Part shown: piece after piece, positions 25,509 through 33,303 of the stretch
Numbering within the stretch: position 1 is the stretch's first letter
Layout: each line of letters starts with the position of its first letter
Position numbers and translations under genes: made by a program
NCBI GenBank assembly: GCA_947302435.1
Contig: CAMYVQ010000012.1
Span: 1-64,000 of the forward strand
Source of the DNA: an uncultured Prevotella sp.
GTDB taxonomy: Bacteria; Bacteroidota; Bacteroidia; Bacteroidales; Bacteroidaceae
Length of the DNA stretch: 64,000 nucleotides
Direction of reading: 5' to 3'
The notes under the pieces: model-generated
What the model saw: only the letters and a program-made list of their open reading frames with translations
What the model was told of the DNA's origin: nothing
Database searches by the model: none

Positions 25509-26630
25509 TTACGGCTGATGCCGCTTTAAAGTGATGACGACGATTTCGGGGGCGCATCCAAGGCGGAAAGGCACCAAGGCACCTGCACCCTTGGACACAT
25601 AGAGATAGCGATGACCACGCTCATAAAGGCCGTCGCACTCGCGGCCAAGCAGAGAGAGAGGCGACCACCCGAAGATCTCGAACTGCATGCCATGGGTATG
25701 CCCACTCAGGGTGAGCTGGGTATGGCTATGGGTAAGGATCTTCCGCTGCCAAGAGGAGGGATCATGTTCGAGCATAACGATGAAATGGCTACGGGAAACG
25801 CCCCATAACGCACTGTTCACATTGCCTTTCTGTGGGAAACGGCCTTCACCGTCGTTCTCCATTCCAGAGATGACAATTGAATCGTTTCCACGATGCAGCC
25901 AACGGTAGTAGTTCATCAATACCGTCCAACCCATGCTCTGCTGCATGCCCACGATTCTCTCTTCATTCTCGGCCTTTACATAATAGGGGGCATCGATATA
26001 TTCCGCATAGTCGTGATTGCCCAATACTGAAAAAACGCCGTCCTTTGCCTTGATGGCAGAAAGCAAGTCGGTATATGGTTCCACCTCGGAAGGCTTCTTG
26101 TTCTGCATGTCGCCTGTAAAGACAACGATATCAGCCTGTTGCGCATTAACACTATCGACCAGACACTTTACGAACTCCTTGTCACTGCTACCAAGATGGA
26201 TGTCAGAAAAATGTACGATGCGATAGCCATCAAAATCCGCAGGCAGGTCACTGAATGCGATTTCAACATTCTTCACTTCCAACTGATTCGAGCCAATGAA
26301 ACTGCCATAGAACAAGGCCATCCATTCAAGCAATACGACAACGACACCCATCTTCCAACCATTCCGCCCACAGAGTGAGCACAACAAAAACAGCCACTTG
26401 GCCACAGGAATCAGTCCTATTGCGAAAAGATAAACATTGACCCACGTTATATTGTCGGGAATAAAGTCAGGCTGACGCGAGAGGAACACAGTGGCAAGGA
26501 GCAGCAAGAATGTCGGCACGAAGCACAGCAAAGTGTACCACCAAGGCCTCTTCCTCAGATAGCGGAAGTAAAGAAAGACATCGGGCAGTACGATGAGCAG
26601 TATGAACAATATCAGGGATTTTGCAATCAT
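25509..26630 (-). CDS. membrane-anchored calcineurin-like metallophosphoesterase
   Basis: A 373-residue protein with four predicted N-terminal membrane helices (about residues 5-120) and a C-terminal phosphoesterase domain. The metal-binding motifs are HFSDIHLG, VFTGDMQN, LGNHDYAEY and SGHTHGMQF in the usual order. The family includes UDP-diacylglucosamine pyrophosphatase-like and YkuE-like enzymes; the actual substrate is unknown. It is between the MetH activation-domain gene (20 bp) and plsC, on the same strand. Confidence 0.87.
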   Translation of the reverse strand: MIAKSLILFILLIVLPDVFLYFRYLRKRPWWYTLLCFVPTFLLLLATVFLSRQPDFIPDNITWVNVYLFAIGLIPVAKWLFLLCSLCGRNGWKMGVVVVLLEWMALFYGSFIGSNQLEVKNVEIAFSDLPADFDGYRIVHFSDIHLGSSDKEFVKCLVDSVNAQQADIVVFTGDMQNKKPSEVEPYTDLLSAIKAKDGVFSVLGNHDYAEYIDAPYYVKAENEERIVGMQQSMGWTVLMNYYRWLHRGNDSIVISGMENDGEGRFPQKGNVNSALWGVSRSHFIVMLEHDPSSWQRKILTHSHTQLTLSGHTHGMQFEIFGWSPLSLLGRECDGLYERGHRYLYVSKGAGALVPFRLGCAPEIVVITLKRHQP

Positions 26631-26650
26631 ATCATTTCGCCATTAATATA

Positions 26651-27430
26651 TTACAAACTGGCATTCAGAAACTTACGTGCCAGTTCCAAAGGGATGCCCC
26701 TTCGCTTGGCATAGTCGGCAAGCTGGTCGCTGCCAATCTTCCCGACACTGAAATAGCGCGACTTGGGATGAGCCAGCATGAGTCCGGACACACTGGCATG
26801 GGGGTGCATGGCTCCATTCTCGGTCAGTCGGATGCCTATTTGTCGCATATCGAGGACTTCATCAAGCAGAAAATTCAGGCTTGCATCAGGCAGCGAGGGG
26901 TAACCTACCGCCGGACGGATGCCCTGAAAACGTTCCTGATGAAGCTCGTCCATCGTAAGATGCTCGTCGGGAGCATAGCCCCAAAAATCAGTCCTTACCT
27001 TATAATGCATATACTCAGCCATCGCTTCAGCCAGTCGGTCGGCCAACAACTGCGCCATCATCTTATCGTAGGGATCACGACTGAAATCGTTTTCCAAGCC
27101 GACATCGGCACTTGTCGCAAAAAGCCCTATCTGATCGCGAACAGGATGGACAAAGTCTGACAGGCACAGACAGGGATTGCCTTGTTGCTGACGGAGCATC
27201 GGAAGCACCACTCCACGATTGTCGAGCACGATGTCGTCACCCACCGCATGAGCCTCTTCAATCAGAAAAACGGCATGCACCTTATAATGTCCGGCAAGTT
27301 GCCTGAGAAAAGCATCAGCCTCTTCACGGATGCGCTGCTGTTCGTCCTTTTCTTTCAGTTGCCAGGCAAAGAAGAAATAGGTCCAGTTGATGTAGGGCAT
27401 CACCTCGGATATGTCGCAAGTGAGAATCAT
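26651..27430 (-). CDS. stand-alone cobalamin-dependent methionine synthase activation-domain protein
   Basis: A 259-residue protein covering only the C-terminal, S-adenosylmethionine-binding activation domain of MetH. The blocks GIRPAVGYPSLPDAS (AdoMet site), GIRLTENGAMHPHASVSGL and HPKSRYFSVGKIG are clear. In full-length MetH this domain remethylates inactive cob(II)alamin. Here the catalytic and B12 domains are absent, so a separate MetH lacking it may be coded elsewhere. The start overlaps the pyrC stop by four bases (ATGA), indicating translational coupling. Confidence 0.88.
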   Translation of the reverse strand: MILTCDISEVMPYINWTYFFFAWQLKEKDEQQRIREEADAFLRQLAGHYKVHAVFLIEEAHAVGDDIVLDNRGVVLPMLRQQQGNPCLCLSDFVHPVRDQIGLFATSADVGLENDFSRDPYDKMMAQLLADRLAEAMAEYMHYKVRTDFWGYAPDEHLTMDELHQERFQGIRPAVGYPSLPDASLNFLLDEVLDMRQIGIRLTENGAMHPHASVSGLMLAHPKSRYFSVGKIGSDQLADYAKRRGIPLELARKFLNASL

Positions 27431-28758
27431 CTGAAACGTATGGGCTGGCCGATATAAATACGGTCGACCACACCATTATTATATATAAGGTGACCATTGC
27501 AGAACGTCCGTTCCACCTTCCATTGGTACGTGTGTCCTTCCATGGGACTCCATCCGCATTTGCTCTCAATTGTATCAGGCGTAACCGTCCAAGGACTGTG
27601 AGGCCGCACGACAACGAGGTCAGCCTGATAGCCCGGACGTAGGAAGCCGCGCTCACGGACTTCAAAGATGCGAGCAGGATTGTGAGCCATCAGCTCCACG
27701 AGCCGTTCCAGCGTGAGCACACCTTCGTCGACAAGTTCGAGCATCGTGACAAGCGAGAACTGAATCATCGGCATGCCACTGGTGGCACGTGCTGCCCCAC
27801 CCTCTTTCTGTGACAACAGATGCGGTGCATGATCGGTGGCCACCACACTGATGCGTCCATCCATCAGTCCGTCGCGCAAAGCCTGCTTGTCGCTGAAATT
27901 CTTAATGGAAGGATTCACCTTGATCTTGGCTCCTAACTGCTCATAGTCGACCATTGAGAAAAGCAGATAGCCCACAGTAGCCTCGGCTGTGATGGTATGC
28001 AGGCAATTGGCCGGAATCAGTTCCAACTCACGCTGGGTCGTGATATGTGCAATGTGCAGACGGGCATTGTGACGGACGGCCAACTCAATTGCCTTAGCCG
28101 TCGACTCATAGCAGGCTTCTTCGCTGCGTATAAGCGGATGCGTCCAGACAGGAGGGTCGTCACCAAAACGTTCCTTGAACTCCTTCATGTTGCGATTGAT
28201 GATAGCCGTATCCTCACAATGGGCCATGATAGGCAGACGCGCCTCACTGAAAATCTTGTCGAGCGCCTCCTCACGATCCACCAGCATATTGCCCGTGCTC
28301 GATCCCATAAACAGCTTGATGCCTGGGATTCGGTGTTCGTCGAGCTTTCCGAAAAGGTCCGTATTGTTGTTCGTGGCTCCAAAGAAGAAGGAGTAGTTCA
28401 CATGGCTCTTTTGAGCGGCCAACCGAAACTTCTCTTCCAATGCCTCCAGCGTGGTTGTCTGTGGAACGGTGTTGGGCATGTCGAAGAAACTGGTGACACC
28501 ACCGGCAGCCGCAGCACGGCTCTCGCTCTCGATGTCTGCCTTCTCGACAAGACCCGGCTCACGGAAATGAACGTGATCGTCAATAATGCCAGGCAACACA
28601 TAGCATCCCGTAGCATCAATAACAGTATCTTCCCCCACCCCATCCAGCTGAGGGAGGGAGGGCATTACACTTTCTATCTTCTCGCCATGAATGACAACAT
28701 CGCCCACGAAGGAACGGCCTTCGTTGACGATAGTTCCTCCTTTTATGATTGTTTTCAT
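27427..28758 (-). CDS. pyrC: dihydroorotase
   Basis: A 443-residue amidohydrolase that closes carbamoyl-aspartate to dihydroorotate in pyrimidine synthesis. Metal ligands are in DDHVHFREPG (near 60-69), and GIKLFMGSSTGNM holds the carbamylated-lysine region. AHCEDT, HIAHITT and VATDHAPH complete the metal and catalytic blocks. An insertion-like run SLPQLDGVGE in the N-terminal beta domain (about residues 34-43) is coded by a GC-rich micro-repeat at 28630-28663. The start overlaps the stop of the DUF4369 gene by one base (TAATG). Confidence 0.93.
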   Translation of the reverse strand: MKTIIKGGTIVNEGRSFVGDVVIHGEKIESVMPSLPQLDGVGEDTVIDATGCYVLPGIIDDHVHFREPGLVEKADIESESRAAAAGGVTSFFDMPNTVPQTTTLEALEEKFRLAAQKSHVNYSFFFGATNNNTDLFGKLDEHRIPGIKLFMGSSTGNMLVDREEALDKIFSEARLPIMAHCEDTAIINRNMKEFKERFGDDPPVWTHPLIRSEEACYESTAKAIELAVRHNARLHIAHITTQRELELIPANCLHTITAEATVGYLLFSMVDYEQLGAKIKVNPSIKNFSDKQALRDGLMDGRISVVATDHAPHLLSQKEGGAARATSGMPMIQFSLVTMLELVDEGVLTLERLVELMAHNPARIFEVRERGFLRPGYQADLVVVRPHSPWTVTPDTIESKCGWSPMEGHTYQWKVERTFCNGHLIYNNGVVDRIYIGQPIRFR

Positions 28759-29528
28759 TATTCTCCGTTCAAGATACTTTGAATCGTGGAGTCAGAAGGC
28801 TCGGTTGCAGTCGTCGATGTAGCTGGGGCATCCAATCCCTGCATCTTGGCCTGAATCTCGTTGGCCGTCTTGTAGTACTCCTTCACATACGGGTCATTCT
28901 TGAACTTATCGGTTGCTTGTGTCATGATATGCTCTATCTGTGGGGTCAGCATAGGATACTGGAAGCCCGCTGTCAGCATCATGAATACGCCCGGACCGAG
29001 CACATTGTCAAAATTGGCAATAATAAAATTAGTCACCAGACTGTCTTCCTCCATGGCAATCAACTCTGCCTCGACCGACAACTGGCTGGCAATTTCCTGT
29101 TCATCGATGCCATTAAGGAGCATCTGACTCTCACGATGCCCCAGCTCATTCATGCGGTTGCTGAGCTGATTATGCTGGTCAATAAACGTATAGAGCTGTT
29201 CGTTGAGGGGGGTACCGCTGACCTTACGCGACGAATCGTCGATACGGACGATAATCTCACCTTTCTCCAACACAATGGGCATCATCAGCGACTGGTCGTC
29301 CATAAAAAGGTTGACCATCATCGTTGTGTCGAGGGTGCCGCTAAAATGGAATTTTCCATGAACCACCTCGCACGAATCGATATTCTTCACCTCATCGTCT
29401 TGAACCGCTTTCAGGTAAAGTTTGCTGCCATCGAGAGAAGACACAGACGACGAACCCTGAATATTATAGGATTCAGCACACGATACCAGTCCCGCCAAGA
29501 CAGCAAATAAATAGCACAGCCTTTTCAT
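28758..29528 (-). CDS. DUF4369 domain lipoprotein
   Basis: A 256-residue protein with a lipobox LVSCA at residues 14-18. The N-terminal DUF4369 beta domain (about 20-120) has the usual pattern GSKLYLKAVQDDEVKNIDSC followed by GKFHFSGTL. The rest is helical, with no thioredoxin domain and hence no redox Cys pair, though many family members have one. It ends in a low-complexity Thr/Ser/Glu tail. Role unknown. First gene of the pyrC operon, just after a TAnnTTTG promoter. Confidence 0.8.
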   Translation of the reverse strand: MKRLCYLFAVLAGLVSCAESYNIQGSSSVSSLDGSKLYLKAVQDDEVKNIDSCEVVHGKFHFSGTLDTTMMVNLFMDDQSLMMPIVLEKGEIIVRIDDSSRKVSGTPLNEQLYTFIDQHNQLSNRMNELGHRESQMLLNGIDEQEIASQLSVEAELIAMEEDSLVTNFIIANFDNVLGPGVFMMLTAGFQYPMLTPQIEHIMTQATDKFKNDPYVKEYYKTANEIQAKMQGLDAPATSTTATEPSDSTIQSILNGE

Positions 29529-29561
29529 AACACATCAATATATACAAAATCTGAACTATTG

Positions 29562-29569
29562 CAAAAGTA
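29562..29569 (-). promoter_or_regulatory. -7 promoter element of the DUF4369-pyrC operon
   Basis: TACTTTTG on the minus strand matches TAnnTTTG; the start codon follows after 33 bases. Confidence 0.6.
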
Positions 29570-29628
29570 CGATGTTATATTGAAGTACGGAAAAAAATTT
29601 GCGCAATTTAAAACTACACGCTACACTT

Positions 29629-30030
29629 TTAGCGTTTTTTTGCCTCTTTATTGAATTCGTAGTCTAATCGGTGAATGGCATATAATTGAATGACAGCTGC
29701 CAACAACAGCGTTCCCACCCACTTGTTGTAGATATACTGCACATAGAAAATCTGTGGGATTCCGAATGCATTGCCCAACGATGCAAACATCAGGACACCC
29801 GTCAGCAAAAAGAGCATATCACTGGCAATGAGAATACGGCGCAAACGACGGATCGTGACGTTCTGTCCATCGTATCGCTGTAACATCTGCATGGGAACAA
29901 AACCCAAGGCACCCAAGGAATAGATATATGGGGCAACCACCCAGCCGAACAGACTGGCTGCCGCCCCCAATACCATCAGGATTCCGCCGGCCATATAGAC
30001 CACGGACTGCGTCTTAGTTAACTGCTCCAT
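29629..30030 (-). CDS. conserved four-helix membrane protein
   Basis: A 133-residue protein with four hydrophobic segments (about 10-30, 35-52, 70-90 and 105-122) and a basic C-terminus (NKEAKKR). No motif with known function is visible. Its start lies inside the end of the divIC-like gene, overlapping by 17 bp, which indicates co-translation in the dnaX operon. I recognise the arrangement but not a function. Confidence 0.78.
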   Translation of the reverse strand: MEQLTKTQSVVYMAGGILMVLGAAASLFGWVVAPYIYSLGALGFVPMQMLQRYDGQNVTIRRLRRILIASDMLFLLTGVLMFASLGNAFGIPQIFYVQYIYNKWVGTLLLAAVIQLYAIHRLDYEFNKEAKKR

Positions 30031-30367
30031 CGGATGATGTCAATTGGTTGGATTGTTCTTCATCATCGCTCAACACGAAAATATCCTCATCGTCGGCTTT
30101 CATGAAGTAGCGTTCACGTGCAATCTTCTCCATAGCCTTCGGATTCTCGTCTAACTGCCGGATGCGCTCCTTATTTTCGTTGTTCACACCCTCGTAGTAC
30201 TCAATCTCATCTTCCAATTCCTGAATGCGCTGCTTGTTGTTCAGGTGGGCCAGCACACTGTTGTCATCAAGAAAGCCGACAACCAGCACGCCAATAATGC
30301 ACACCAACAGATACTTGACATACCACGTATGCCACACAAATAAAAGAAGCTGCTTTGCTTTGTTCAT
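30014..30367 (-). CDS. FtsB/DivIC-type septum formation initiator
   Basis: A 117-residue protein with a single N-terminal membrane helix (about 15-35) followed by a coiled coil (about 45-75, rich in Glu, Asn and Leu) and the typical ending KIARERYFMKADDEDIFVL. FtsB/DivIC proteins join FtsL and FtsQ at the division site. An acidic Ser/Gln tail follows. Downstream of dnaX by 52 bp on the same strand. Confidence 0.88.
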   Translation of the reverse strand: MNKAKQLLLFVWHTWYVKYLLVCIIGVLVVGFLDDNSVLAHLNNKQRIQELEDEIEYYEGVNNENKERIRQLDENPKAMEKIARERYFMKADDEDIFVLSDDEEQSNQLTSSDGAVN

Positions 30368-30419
30368 CTTTTCCTTCTCCTTTTTATAAATAATACCTAT
30401 AATTATGTTTTGTTTTATA

Positions 30420-32192
30420 TCAGGCCAATTCCAAGTCGAAAACCTTCCACAGTTTCTCTACCGAGGGATTCTGCTTCACCATTTCTTCAAACTGTTCGCG
30501 TCTCGTCAACACCCTTTCCTGTTTCTGACGTTCAGCCACTCGCAATGAGAGCGTGATGCCACTGTTATGCAAATAGAGTTTCAGTGTGTTGACAATACTT
30601 CCACGTATGGTCTCCACCTCTGACTTGATGATTTCATTGGGCACCACCAGTTCAACAGCGGGCAACTCGACAATTCGCGGATTCATATTCTTCATGCGCG
30701 CCGCAATACCGCTGAGCCGCTGTGGCATACGGTTACACATCGACATCCATTGCAGTTCCAACTCTTCCTGGGTGAAGTCATTCGACTCTTGTTCTGTCTT
30801 TTCTTCAACGCCCTGTGTACCTGGGAGAATCTGCATCTTAGGATTCTGCATCTGTCGCATTCGCCTGAACGACATACCAAGCGAAGAGACTTTAATGGAA
30901 GGTTTGGGCGTTTCCTGAGGACGCGGCGTTGTTGAAATGTCCGACGATTCTGGAGCCTGACCAGAGCTTTGCGGATTCTGCACTGTCTCAGCCGCGGCCA
31001 CCTGTGAAGCCGACTTCATTTCGGGCTGAGATTGCTGAACCAAATTCTTAAACAGGGATTTCAGTCTTCTGGGCTTACGCCCACTGCCTGCCCCCTCGTC
31101 GGGCTGCGTCAACTGTGCCACCTCAATCAAGGTGAGTTCCACCAACAGACGCTTATTGGACGACTGACGGTAATTGATGTCGCACTGGTTCATCACCCGC
31201 AATGCCCCGTATAGGAAATTCAACGGAGCCTTCTGCGCCTGCTCCTGATAACGCTGCCGTGCCTGCTCGCTGACCTCTAACAAAGACAGTGTCTGCGGAT
31301 CCTTGGCCATCATCACATTGCGCACGTGCTTGGCCAATCCTTGTACCAGCAGGCCACCGTCGAAGCCTTTATTGATGATCGTGTTCAGCAGTACCATCAC
31401 CTCGCTCACTTTGTTCTGCAACGAGAGATCCACTATTTGGAAATAGTACTCCGAGTCAAGCACGTTCAAGTCCTCAATGACCTTCTGATATGTGATGTTG
31501 CCCTGACAGAACGATGCTGCTTGGTCGAAAATGGAGAGGGCATCGCGCATACCGCCATCAGCCTTCTCGGCAATCACTGCCAGAGCCTCCTCTTCATACT
31601 TAATTCCCTCTTTCTCAGCCACTCCTTTCAGATGGGCGATGGTGTTCTGCACCGTCATACGCTCAAAGTCATAGATCTGACAGCGACTCAAGATGGTTGG
31701 AAGAATCTTATGCTTCTCGGTTGTAGCAAGAATGAAGATAACATGTGCAGGCGGTTCCTCAAGTGTCTTCAGAAAAGCATTGAAGGCCGCTGTTGAAAGC
31801 ATGTGTACCTCGTCGATGATAAAGACTTTGTATTTCCCCAACTGCGGCGGTATGCGCGTCTGCTCCATGAGTGTCTTGATATGCTCCACGGAGTTGTTCG
31901 AGGCAGCATCAAGCTCAAAGATATTCAGTGAACGCTGTTCGTTGAAGCTCTGGCAGCTCTCGCACTCATTGCAAGCTTCGCCGTCAGCCGTCGGGTTCTG
32001 GCAGTTGATAGCCTTGGCGAAAATACGGGCACAAGTGGTCTTGCCCACGCCTCGCGGTCCGCAGAACAAGTAGGCATGCGCCAACTTCCCACTCTTCACG
32101 GCGTTCTTCAATGTCGTGGTCAGTGCAGCCTGCCCCACCACCGTGTCGAACGACATGGGCCTGTATTTTCGTGCAGAAACAATATATTCCAT
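30420..32192 (-). CDS. dnaX: DNA polymerase III subunit gamma/tau
   Basis: A 590-residue clamp-loader ATPase. Walker A GPRGVGKTT is at about 45-53, a zinc site in the pattern C-x8-C-x2-C-x2-C (CQNPTADGEACNECESC) follows, then DEVHML and SRCQIYDF (sensor/arginine finger). The C-terminal tau region contains a Pro/Ser/Gln-rich linker (about 375-440) and a final conserved helical domain. No frameshift heptamer was looked for in detail. It begins 15 bp after a GH43 gene, an unusual neighbour, so the two may share a transcript. Confidence 0.95.
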   Translation of the reverse strand: MEYIVSARKYRPMSFDTVVGQAALTTTLKNAVKSGKLAHAYLFCGPRGVGKTTCARIFAKAINCQNPTADGEACNECESCQSFNEQRSLNIFELDAASNNSVEHIKTLMEQTRIPPQLGKYKVFIIDEVHMLSTAAFNAFLKTLEEPPAHVIFILATTEKHKILPTILSRCQIYDFERMTVQNTIAHLKGVAEKEGIKYEEEALAVIAEKADGGMRDALSIFDQAASFCQGNITYQKVIEDLNVLDSEYYFQIVDLSLQNKVSEVMVLLNTIINKGFDGGLLVQGLAKHVRNVMMAKDPQTLSLLEVSEQARQRYQEQAQKAPLNFLYGALRVMNQCDINYRQSSNKRLLVELTLIEVAQLTQPDEGAGSGRKPRRLKSLFKNLVQQSQPEMKSASQVAAAETVQNPQSSGQAPESSDISTTPRPQETPKPSIKVSSLGMSFRRMRQMQNPKMQILPGTQGVEEKTEQESNDFTQEELELQWMSMCNRMPQRLSGIAARMKNMNPRIVELPAVELVVPNEIIKSEVETIRGSIVNTLKLYLHNSGITLSLRVAERQKQERVLTRREQFEEMVKQNPSVEKLWKVFDLELA

Positions 32193-32207
32193 CTGGATTG
32201 TTATTGG

Positions 32208-33230
32208 TTACTTTGCCTTCTTCAGTGCCTTTTCGATGCGCTTTACTTCCTTATCGGTAACAGGCAACACAGTACCATGACGGGGAGTGAACATTCCTTT
32301 GGTTTCAGTCTGATGCAGCAGCTTGAAATTCGTCAGATCAGTAGTCTCACAGAACTGGTAGTAGCCCGAGCCATAGCAGTCATACATCAGAATCCACTTG
32401 TCGGGATTCTTGCACTTGCCGTTCTTGCCAATCAAAGGCCACACACCAGCACCTTCAACAGCCACGTTTGTTTGCTGAAGCTTGCCGCTGGGCTTGCTCC
32501 ACTGCGACCCGTCAGGCTGACCGGCGGCAGGTGTCAGGGTCTTGGCAGTCACCTTGCAAATGCCGCCCTCGCCCTCATTCTTATAGAAAGCGTGATAGAG
32601 TCCGTCCTTCTTATTGTAGACAATGTCCATGTCGATGGTAGCCGAACCGCGATCGTAGAAATAAGTGGGTTCGCCTTCCAAATCGGTGAAATCCTTGTTG
32701 GCATAGCAATAGTATACCTTGTCGTAGGGAATGGTGCCGTCGTTGGTGAGCAGTGAGAAATAGACCAGATACTTCTTGGCCACGGGATCCCAAATCGTCT
32801 CAGGAGCCCACACACGAGTCACATTGGCAAAGTTCGTTCCCTTATACTTTTCAGGGAAATGCACTGTGGAGTGTTGCCAGTTCACCAAGTCCTTCGAGCG
32901 CATGAGCACCATACCGCGATTGCTGGCCCATCCCTCAGCGCAACGCATGTCGGTGTTCACCATATAGAACCACCCGTCTTCGCCACGCAGCACATGAGGA
33001 TCGCGCACGCCCTTCTTCAGGGCTATAGAGTCAGCCGAGACAACCATCTTACCGTCGTTCATGGGTACAAAGTCGAAAGGTGTTTCCTTATCGGAAAGAG
33101 CATAATAGATATTCTCGTTGTCGTTTGAGGGGAAATAGACAAACAGATACTTGGTGTACTTCTGTGCATGGAGTGCCATCGGGCACAAGGCTGAAAACAG
33201 GGCAGCCAGCAAAAACAGTTTTGTTTTCAT
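32208..33230 (-). CDS. secreted GH43-like glycosidase
   Basis: A 340-residue protein with signal peptide (1-22, ending ALHAQ). It has the five-blade beta-propeller pattern of family 43 and related clans: GVRDPHVLRGEDGWFYMV (Asp region), TRVWAPETIWDP and the later Glu in NVAVEGAGVWPL. Members cleave alpha-L-arabinofuranosides or beta-xylosides. It lacks the N-terminal catalytic Asp in the usual YADP context, so the activity is uncertain. It has its own promoter (33263-33270) and is followed closely by dnaX. Confidence 0.8.
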   Translation of the reverse strand: MKTKLFLLAALFSALCPMALHAQKYTKYLFVYFPSNDNENIYYALSDKETPFDFVPMNDGKMVVSADSIALKKGVRDPHVLRGEDGWFYMVNTDMRCAEGWASNRGMVLMRSKDLVNWQHSTVHFPEKYKGTNFANVTRVWAPETIWDPVAKKYLVYFSLLTNDGTIPYDKVYYCYANKDFTDLEGEPTYFYDRGSATIDMDIVYNKKDGLYHAFYKNEGEGGICKVTAKTLTPAAGQPDGSQWSKPSGKLQQTNVAVEGAGVWPLIGKNGKCKNPDKWILMYDCYGSGYYQFCETTDLTNFKLLHQTETKGMFTPRHGTVLPVTDKEVKRIEKALKKAK

Positions 33231-33262
33231 CTTTTCGAGTATTAATTATTAATGGATGTTTG

Positions 33263-33270
33263 CAAAATTA
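33263..33270 (-). promoter_or_regulatory. -7 promoter element of the GH43-dnaX unit
   Basis: TAATTTTG on the minus strand matches TAnnTTTG, 32 bases before the GH43 start. No separate promoter was seen in the 15-bp gap before dnaX. Confidence 0.55.
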
Positions 33271-33303
33271 CGAAGAATAATTGACACGACAAAGCGAAAA
33301 TGA

